From Desulfohalobiaceae bacterium S24 (GTDB taxonomy: Bacteria; Desulfobacterota; Desulfovibrionia; Desulfovibrionales; Desulfothermaceae): a stretch of DNA of 56,431 nt. The DNA lies in the NCBI GenBank assembly GCA_011389765.1, contig JAABTT010000015.1:1-56431 (forward strand), read 5' to 3'. This document shows positions 52,104 to 56,431 of the stretch, in pieces. Every line of letters begins with the position of its first letter. The stretch's first letter is position 1. Position numbers and translations under genes: made by a program. Below the pieces are notes generated by a model, which saw nothing but the letters and a program-made list of their open reading frames with translations, was not told where the DNA came from and did no database searches.

Positions 52104-52963
52104 CCCCAGGTTCCGAACAGGCCTTGCGGCCTGACGATTAAAGTTCCCAGCAGGACGGCGAACCAGGCGAAAAGTATCCAGGTCAAGCCGAACTGCCATC
52201 CGATCAGGGCTTCGATGATCCCGAGCAGAAAGGCGGCGTACAGGCTGCCCCGGACGCTGCCCATGCCACCCAGAGCGGTGATCACCCAGGCTTTGACCAG
52301 AATGTCCCAGCCGCCAAAGGGTGTGATGAAGTATTTCGGGGCCAGGAGTATGCCCCCGAACCCTGCCAGGACCGTGGAAATGGCGAAGGTGAAGCCGAAG
52401 ACCCGATCCTTGGGAATGCCCACAATCTGCGCTCCGGTCATGTCCTGGGCCACGGCTTCAATCGCCATACCCAGGCGGTGGGTATTCAGAAAAATCATGA
52501 ACCCGCCCATCACCAGGACGGCGATGCCGAAAATGACCAGGTCCTGGATGCTGAGCATGAATCCGGCCAGCTGGAGATTGCCGGAGAACATGATCGGCAG
52601 GGACTTGACATACGGGCCGTAGACGACCTGGTAGAGGTTGTCCAAAAAGATGGCCAGCCCCAGGGTGACCATCATGGCCAGCATTTCCCAGTCCTCCCTC
52701 CGGCGTAAGGGTCGGATGATGACCCGTTCGATGAGCAGGCCGGCGAGGTAGAGCGACACAAGCGTCAACAGGATGACCAGGGGGTAGCCGAAGCCGCATC
52801 CGAAAAAGGTGAAGGCCAGATAGCCCCCCAGGGTGTACAGCGAGCCATAGGCGAAGTTGAAGACCTTGGTCACCCCGTAAACCAGGCTGAGACCGACGGC
52901 CATCATGGCATACACAGAGCCGTTGGTCACACCGCTGATAATCACATCGATCAATTCGTACAT
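52100..52963 (-). CDS. livH: Branched-chain amino acid-type ABC transporter permease LivH
   Basis: A 287-residue permease with about eight membrane helices. It begins 'LIDVIISGVTNGSVYAMMAVGLSLVYGV', of the LivH type, and has the EAA loop 'AVAQDMTGAQIVGIPKDRV' and 'GGWDILVKAWVITALGGMG'. It follows livF by 18 bases. With LivM it would form the membrane channel of the importer. Confidence 0.92.
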   Translation of the reverse strand: MYELIDVIISGVTNGSVYAMMAVGLSLVYGVTKVFNFAYGSLYTLGGYLAFTFFGCGFGYPLVILLTLVSLYLAGLLIERVIIRPLRRREDWEMLAMMVTLGLAIFLDNLYQVVYGPYVKSLPIMFSGNLQLAGFMLSIQDLVIFGIAVLVMGGFMIFLNTHRLGMAIEAVAQDMTGAQIVGIPKDRVFGFTFAISTVLAGFGGILLAPKYFITPFGGWDILVKAWVITALGGMGSVRGSLYAAFLLGIIEALIGWQFGLTWILFAWFAVLLGTLIVRPQGLFGTWG

Positions 52964-52981
52964 CCTGCCCCCACGCTTGTG

Positions 52982-53686
52982 TTACATGCCCAGGAAGGCT
53001 TGCTTGATCGTATCCTGGGCCAGCGCTGTTTCCCGATCTCCGGAAAAGGTCATCTCCCCTTCCTCCAGCAAATGGATCCTGTCCGCCAGTTCGGCGATTT
53101 TGGGAATATTCTGTTCGACCAGGAGAATGGTCAGTTCCCGCTTGTGGACCTCGCGGATGGCGTTGAAGACATTCATCCGCAAATTGGGGGCGAGTCCCAG
53201 GGAGGGTTCGTCGATAGCCAGAAACCGGGCATTGGACATCAGCCCCCTGGCAAAAGCCAGCATTCTGGCCTCCCCGCCGCTCAAAGTGGATGCCGGTTGT
53301 TTTTTCCGTTCCTTGAGCCGGGGGAACAGCTCGAACACGGCCGCGAGGTTGGCGGCTTCGTCCCTGCGGGCGTTTTTGTTGTAGGCCCCGAGCTTAAGGT
53401 TCTTGAGAACCGACATCTGGGGAAACAGGTGCCTGTTTTCAGCTATGTAGACGATCCCCTTCTCCACCCGCCGTTCCGGGGAGAGCCGGGTGATGTCCTT
53501 GCCGGCAAAGCGGATCCTGCCGGAGCAAACCGGCTGCAGCCCGCAGATCGCTTTGAGCAGGGTGCTCTTGCCGTGCCCGTTCGGGCCGGTCAGGATGGTC
53601 AGATCCTTTTCCGCGACGTTCAGAGAGACGTTTTTCAGGACATGGAACTCTCCGTAGAACACATCGATCCGCTCGATTTCAATCAT
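52982..53686 (-). CDS. livF: ABC transporter ATP-binding protein LivF
   Basis: A 234-residue ATPase with Walker A 'GPNGHGKSTLL', signature 'LSGGEARMLAFARGL', Walker B 'FLAIDEPSLGLAP' and H-loop region 'LLVEQN'. The start ATG at 53686 (MIEIERIDVFYGEF) follows a GGGGGAGG site; the longer frame to 53737 lies in livG. It overlaps livG by 8 bases. Confidence 0.92.
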   Translation of the reverse strand: MIEIERIDVFYGEFHVLKNVSLNVAEKDLTILTGPNGHGKSTLLKAICGLQPVCSGRIRFAGKDITRLSPERRVEKGIVYIAENRHLFPQMSVLKNLKLGAYNKNARRDEAANLAAVFELFPRLKERKKQPASTLSGGEARMLAFARGLMSNARFLAIDEPSLGLAPNLRMNVFNAIREVHKRELTILLVEQNIPKIAELADRIHLLEEGEMTFSGDRETALAQDTIKQAFLGM

Positions 53687-54395
53687 GGTCCTCCCCCAGA
53701 TAGCACTCGATGACCCGCTGATCCCGGGTGACCTCATGAGGCGGACCCAGGCAGACCTTTTTCCCGTTTTCCAGGATGAGCAGTTGCTGGGACAATTCGG
53801 TCAAGACTTTCATGAAATGTTCGATGATCAGGATGGTGATCCCCAACTCCTGGTTGATCCTGTAGAAAAGCTCCAGGGACTGCGTGATTTCCGAAGGATT
53901 CAAGCCGGCAATCGGTTCGTCCAGGAGAAGGAGCCGCGGATGGGTGGCCAGGGCGGCGCCGATCATGGCCAGTTTCTTGTCCAGCAGCTTCAGGTGGGCC
54001 GCCTTGTGATCGCGGTGCTCTCCGAGGCCCACGAAATCGATGATCTCCTCGATGGTCTCTGCTTCCGGCTTGTTTCGCCGGGAACCGAAATGGGCGCCGG
54101 CCCGGATGTTGTCGGAAACGCTCAGGCTGGCGAAGAGCTGCGGGATTTGAAAGGTCCGGGCGATGCCGGCCCGGCAGATCCGGTAGGCGGGGAGACCGTT
54201 CAACTCCCTGCCGTCGAAGGCGATGGATCCGGAATAGGTATACATGCCGGTGATCATGTTGAAGAGGGTGGTCTTGCCCGCACCGTTCGGGCCGGCGATG
54301 CCGAAGATTTCTCCGGTCTGGACTTCGAAGTTCAACGTATCAACGGCTTTCAGCCTTCCGAATTGTTTGGAAATATGCGAGCATTTCAGTGACAT
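53679..54395 (-). CDS. livG: ABC transporter ATP-binding protein LivG
   Basis: A 238-residue ATPase of the LivG type, with Walker A 'GPNGAGKTTLF', 'ARTFQIPQLFASLSV' Q-loop region and Walker B 'LLLLDEPIAGLNP'. The signature LSGGQ is replaced by 'LKLLDKKLAMIGAAL', a variant that I have seen in some relatives of this group, so it need not be inactive. It lies after a 414-base gap from livK that contains repeats. Confidence 0.9.
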   Translation of the reverse strand: MSLKCSHISKQFGRLKAVDTLNFEVQTGEIFGIAGPNGAGKTTLFNMITGMYTYSGSIAFDGRELNGLPAYRICRAGIARTFQIPQLFASLSVSDNIRAGAHFGSRRNKPEAETIEEIIDFVGLGEHRDHKAAHLKLLDKKLAMIGAALATHPRLLLLDEPIAGLNPSEITQSLELFYRINQELGITILIIEHFMKVLTELSQQLLILENGKKVCLGPPHEVTRDQRVIECYLGEDHD

Positions 54396-54406
54396 ACAGA
54401 CTTCAT

Positions 54407-54535
54407 TTTTCTTTCTCCGTCACCCCGGCGTAGGCCGGGGTCCAGCTCAATCAATTTCAGTCTGGATTCCGGCTCCCGGATCGGGGTCCGGGACAGGCCC
54501 CGCCGGAATGACGGAGGGGTGATTCAAAGTTTCTT
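54407..54535. repeat. Palindromic intergenic repeat (REP/MITE-like), copy 2
   Basis: This is a second copy of the element at 18945-19066, with the same ends TTTTCTTTCTCCGTCACC and TCAAAGTTTCTT and the same centre TTTCAGTCTGGATTCCGG. Its right half carries an extra insert (GGATCGGGGTCCGGGACAGG-like). It lies between livK and livG, inside the operon-like run. Confidence 0.8.
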
Positions 54536-54760
54536 CACTGATCGAACTGGCAGTCGTTGTTTTAAATGAACAGCATAACAGCTCAGTCGTATATTGTGTT
54601 AAATATCAAATAATTCTATGTCAGCCATGCCAGAGGCAGGGCTGACATCAGACACCTGAAACCCGACACCTGACACCAGAAACCAAAAGGCACAACAAAA
54701 TATCCAAAAATGGCTTCAAATTTTAATGTATTGTAAAAAGCTCTGGACATACCGTTCCTT
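54536..54760. other. Rest of the livK-livG intergenic gap, no gene supported
   Basis: After the palindromic repeat the gap holds AT-rich sequence and a short run of ACACCTGAAACCCGACACC units near 54652-54685, like those near 43500 and 43730. No open frame with an RBS or known family is seen. A promoter for livG may lie here because the gap breaks the otherwise tight operon. Confidence 0.5.
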
Positions 54761-54762
54761 GT

Positions 54763-54792
54763 CCTGCAGGCAGAGCGGGCCCTGCCTGCAGG
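54763..54792 (-). terminator. Hairpin after livK
   Basis: An inverted repeat CCTGCAGGCA / TGCCTGCAGG (10-bp stem, 10-base loop) lies 17 bases beyond the livK stop. It lacks a T-run, so it may be an RNA-stabilising or attenuating hairpin that keeps livK levels above those of livGFHM. Confidence 0.5.
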
Positions 54793-54809
54793 AGCGGCAG
54801 TGTTTGATC

Positions 54810-56024
54810 TTACTGCATCCAGGGCGGTGTCAGAAATTCATAGTCCTTGTATTTGTTGTCGGAGCCGTGGTAGATGGTCACCAGCCGGCCCTCCTGGATC
54901 TGCAGATGGGACAGGGGCCAGGATTTGGTGGAGATCTTGTGATCTTCGTCGAACTTCAGGGTTCGCCCGGCTATGCTCTCGTAGGCACTGTTCAGGAGGT
55001 AGTCGTTGATGGCCTGGTAGTCCCTGACCTCGCCCACCGAACGTACGGCTTCGGCCCACATCATGACCCCGGTATAGACCGCGAAGGACCCGGCCGCGGG
55101 GTTGGCTCCGAATTTTTCCTCGAAGCTGTTCATCCATTGCTGGGCCCTGGGGGTCGGGGCTTTGGGATAGGGCAGTCCGGTGGTCTCTCCGAGCAGACCG
55201 TCGCCGTCGCGGCCGATGTTTTCTATGAAATCGGGCAGGGACAGGCCGTATCCGAAGTTGATCACGGAATGGGTGGGGGACTTCATGAACTGTCTAAAAA
55301 AGGTGATCAGGTCCGGCGTGGAGATGATCTCCACATAGATGATGGCCGGATTGTGGGACTTGATCTTGGTGAGGATCGGTCCCCATTCCCGTGTTCCGTA
55401 AGGAACGGTTTCGTGCAGGACCACCTCCCAGCCCCGTTCCTCGGCGATTTCGATCATGCCCTTGGCCGACTCCATGCCCCAGGAGTCGTCGGCGTTGACC
55501 ACGGCCATTTTTTTGTTCTGATAGTCGACCGGGAGTTTGGACATGACCTTGAACATGTCCCGGGAAAGCGGGCGTTCGGTGTCCACCAACTGGAAGACAT
55601 TGGAATATTTTTTCGGATCCTGGCGGATGACGGACACGGAATTCAGAGAGGCGTCCCACATGAAGAAGGGCACCTCGTATTTACCGTAGGCCCGCACGTC
55701 CTGTCCCCATCCGGCCCAGCCTCCGTGGACCGAGGCCACGTTTTCCCGACCCACGAGCTGGTCGGCCGCCTGCATGACCCGTTCCGGGGCCAGGTCCTGG
55801 GTGTCGAACTTGACCATTTCAACTGTGCGGCCCAGGAGGCCTCCCTCGTCATTGACTTCGTCCACCGCCATCTTGATGCCCCGGAAATATCCGAGTCCAT
55901 CCGCGGCATAGGGTCCGGTAAAAGACAGGGGCACCCCGATTTTTATCGGTTCGCACCAGGCGCTGGCGGCAAAGAACGCGCCCAGGAAACATACGGCCGT
56001 CAGGAAAAACAGTTTTTTCAACAT
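54810..56024 (-). CDS. livK: ABC transporter substrate-binding protein, LivK-like
   Basis: A 404-residue periplasmic binding protein of the type 1 (Leu/Ile/Val-like) fold. The signal peptide is residues 1-24 (ending 'SAWCEP', where Cys could suggest an unusual site). Then 'IKIGVPLSFTGPYAADG', 'VDEVNDEGGLLGRTVE', 'DTQDLAPERVMQAADQLV', and 'WGMESAKGMIEIAEERGWEV'. The start at 56024 follows AAGGAGG; a longer frame upstream is not supported. Its sequence looks unlike true LivK in places ('WAGWGQDVRAYGKYEVPFFMWDASLNS'), so the ligand could differ from an amino acid. Confidence 0.9.
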   Translation of the reverse strand: MLKKLFFLTAVCFLGAFFAASAWCEPIKIGVPLSFTGPYAADGLGYFRGIKMAVDEVNDEGGLLGRTVEMVKFDTQDLAPERVMQAADQLVGRENVASVHGGWAGWGQDVRAYGKYEVPFFMWDASLNSVSVIRQDPKKYSNVFQLVDTERPLSRDMFKVMSKLPVDYQNKKMAVVNADDSWGMESAKGMIEIAEERGWEVVLHETVPYGTREWGPILTKIKSHNPAIIYVEIISTPDLITFFRQFMKSPTHSVINFGYGLSLPDFIENIGRDGDGLLGETTGLPYPKAPTPRAQQWMNSFEEKFGANPAAGSFAVYTGVMMWAEAVRSVGEVRDYQAINDYLLNSAYESIAGRTLKFDEDHKISTKSWPLSHLQIQEGRLVTIYHGSDNKYKDYEFLTPPWMQ

Positions 56025-56156
56025 GCGTGGACCTCCTTGGTCTGTTGGTTGCGACGGGCGGCTCCAGGGTCGAGGCCTTTTTTGTAATAGGCTTAAGGAG
56101 CAGGCACGGCCTGCAGGACCTCGCCTGGCCGGTTTCTCCATTCTGATCCTCTCGTA

Positions 56157-56172
56157 TTCAATTTGCGTGCCA
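56157..56172 (-). promoter_or_regulatory. Sigma54 (RpoN) promoter upstream of livK
   Basis: The minus strand reads TGGCACGCAAATTGAA. This matches the consensus TGGCACG-N4-TTGC at the -24 element exactly and at the -12 element except GA for GC, with the required ten bases between the GG and the G. It lies 133 bases upstream of the livK start and downstream of a gene encoding a Fis-type activator. Confidence 0.85.
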
Positions 56173-56258
56173 GAGGCAGGTGAGAAAGGACATTTTTATT
56201 CTTTCGATATGTCCGGTAGTTAGGAATTATGTCCCGGTGAGGCCGGCGGCAGAAAGTG

Positions 56259-56299
56259 TCCAGTTGACAGATCTGTCCATGACAGATCTGTCAACTGGA
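56259..56299. promoter_or_regulatory. Tandem perfect dyads, probable activator binding sites
   Basis: Two copies of the palindrome GACAGATCTGTC (56266-56277 and 56281-56292) sit with 15 bases between centres, and the whole segment is one 19-bp perfect inverted repeat with a 3-base centre. It lies about 95-125 bases upstream of the sigma54 promoter, the usual spot for NtrC-type enhancer sites, and five bases after the regulator's stop codon. It could instead be the regulator's terminator, but no T-run follows. Confidence 0.65.
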
Positions 56300-56303
56300 G
56301 GCC

Positions 56304-56431
56304 TCAGACCCTGTCCGAGGGGGAAAGGTTGAATTCCCGGATCTTCGCGTAGAGGGTCTGCCGGCTGATGCCCAGCAGGCGGGCGGCCTTGGCCTTGTTC
56401 CAGTCGGTCTTGGTCAAGACCTCCAGAATGG
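56304..56431 (-). CDS. Sigma54-dependent activator, C-terminal fragment (runs off right edge)
   Basis: The last 41 residues of a gene on the minus strand are visible. They form a Fis-type helix-turn-helix: 'ILEVLTKTDWNKAKAARLLGISRQTLYAKI', split around A-A-R-L-L-G-I-S-R, followed by 'REFNLSPSDRV' and a TGA. This is the DNA-binding end of NtrC-family activators. The AAA and sensor parts are outside the window. A sigma54 promoter lies in the gap before livK, so this regulator is the likely activator of the liv-type unit. Confidence 0.88.
   Translation of the reverse strand, partial: ILEVLTKTDWNKAKAARLLGISRQTLYAKIREFNLSPSDRV

Noticed and set aside
54726..56087. A plus-strand frame of 453 codons
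   Set aside because: It is the antisense shadow of livK, which has a signal peptide, RBS and family motifs on the minus strand.

Overview
The window looks like chromosomal DNA of a Gram-negative, probably anaerobic member of the Desulfobacterota (delta-type sulfate-reducer lineage). This is inferred from content, not proven: a BamD/lipoprotein outer-membrane system, paired PilT ATPases, a phosphatidylserine synthase/decarboxylase pair beside leuA-leuB, PaaK-type AMP ligase, SagB-type nitroreductase, iron-type alcohol dehydrogenases, QueH rather than QueG, and CoaX rather than CoaA. Coding density is high. No phage, IS transposase, integrase or CRISPR array was seen.

Layout. 1-20079 is mostly a minus-strand housekeeping block: a partial gene, bamD, trxA, tsaD, fbp, a lipoprotein, a TPR protein, an FtsB-like protein, a zinc-ribbon protein, two pilT genes, pgsA, a lytic transglycosylase, pcm with a tiny coupled gene, an ABC-F ATPase, leuB, leuA, pssA and psd; then a plus-strand phosphatidylcholine-synthase-like gene, and minus-strand serC and a short serA. 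20216-27710 is a minus-strand array: SWIM/SNF2 helicase, DruA-like DUF4338 protein, MoxR ATPase, DUF58 protein and TgpA-like transglutaminase. 27832-35306 runs on the plus strand: a protein with two apparent Hfq/Sm-like domains, thiF-like and thiS-like genes, a TPP riboswitch with an intrinsic terminator, thiM, a remnant of thiE, thiL, thiD, and a ThiXYZ-type pyrimidine transporter.

35467-40875 holds a small two-component system, a DUF445 protein, a SagB-type oxidoreductase, a PaaK-type ligase and trmI. 41314-49389 runs on the plus strand: rng, queH, a HemW-like radical SAM gene, coaX, eno, folD and an iron alcohol dehydrogenase, closed by a strong terminator. After tRNA-Ser(GCT), 49825-56431 is a minus-strand unit: the tail of a Fis/NtrC-type sigma54 activator, a good sigma54 promoter match, livK, livG, livF, livH, livM and a second iron alcohol dehydrogenase.

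Gene sets that work together: phospholipid head-group synthesis (pgsA, pssA, psd, pcs-like); serine synthesis (serA, serC) feeding PssA; thiamine salvage and phosphorylation under a riboswitch; type IV pilus retraction; and a sigma54-controlled solute importer with a dehydrogenase. The points most worth a second look are the helicase-DruA-MoxR array, the double Sm-like protein, the decayed thiE, and the tandem perfect dyads upstream of the sigma54 promoter.
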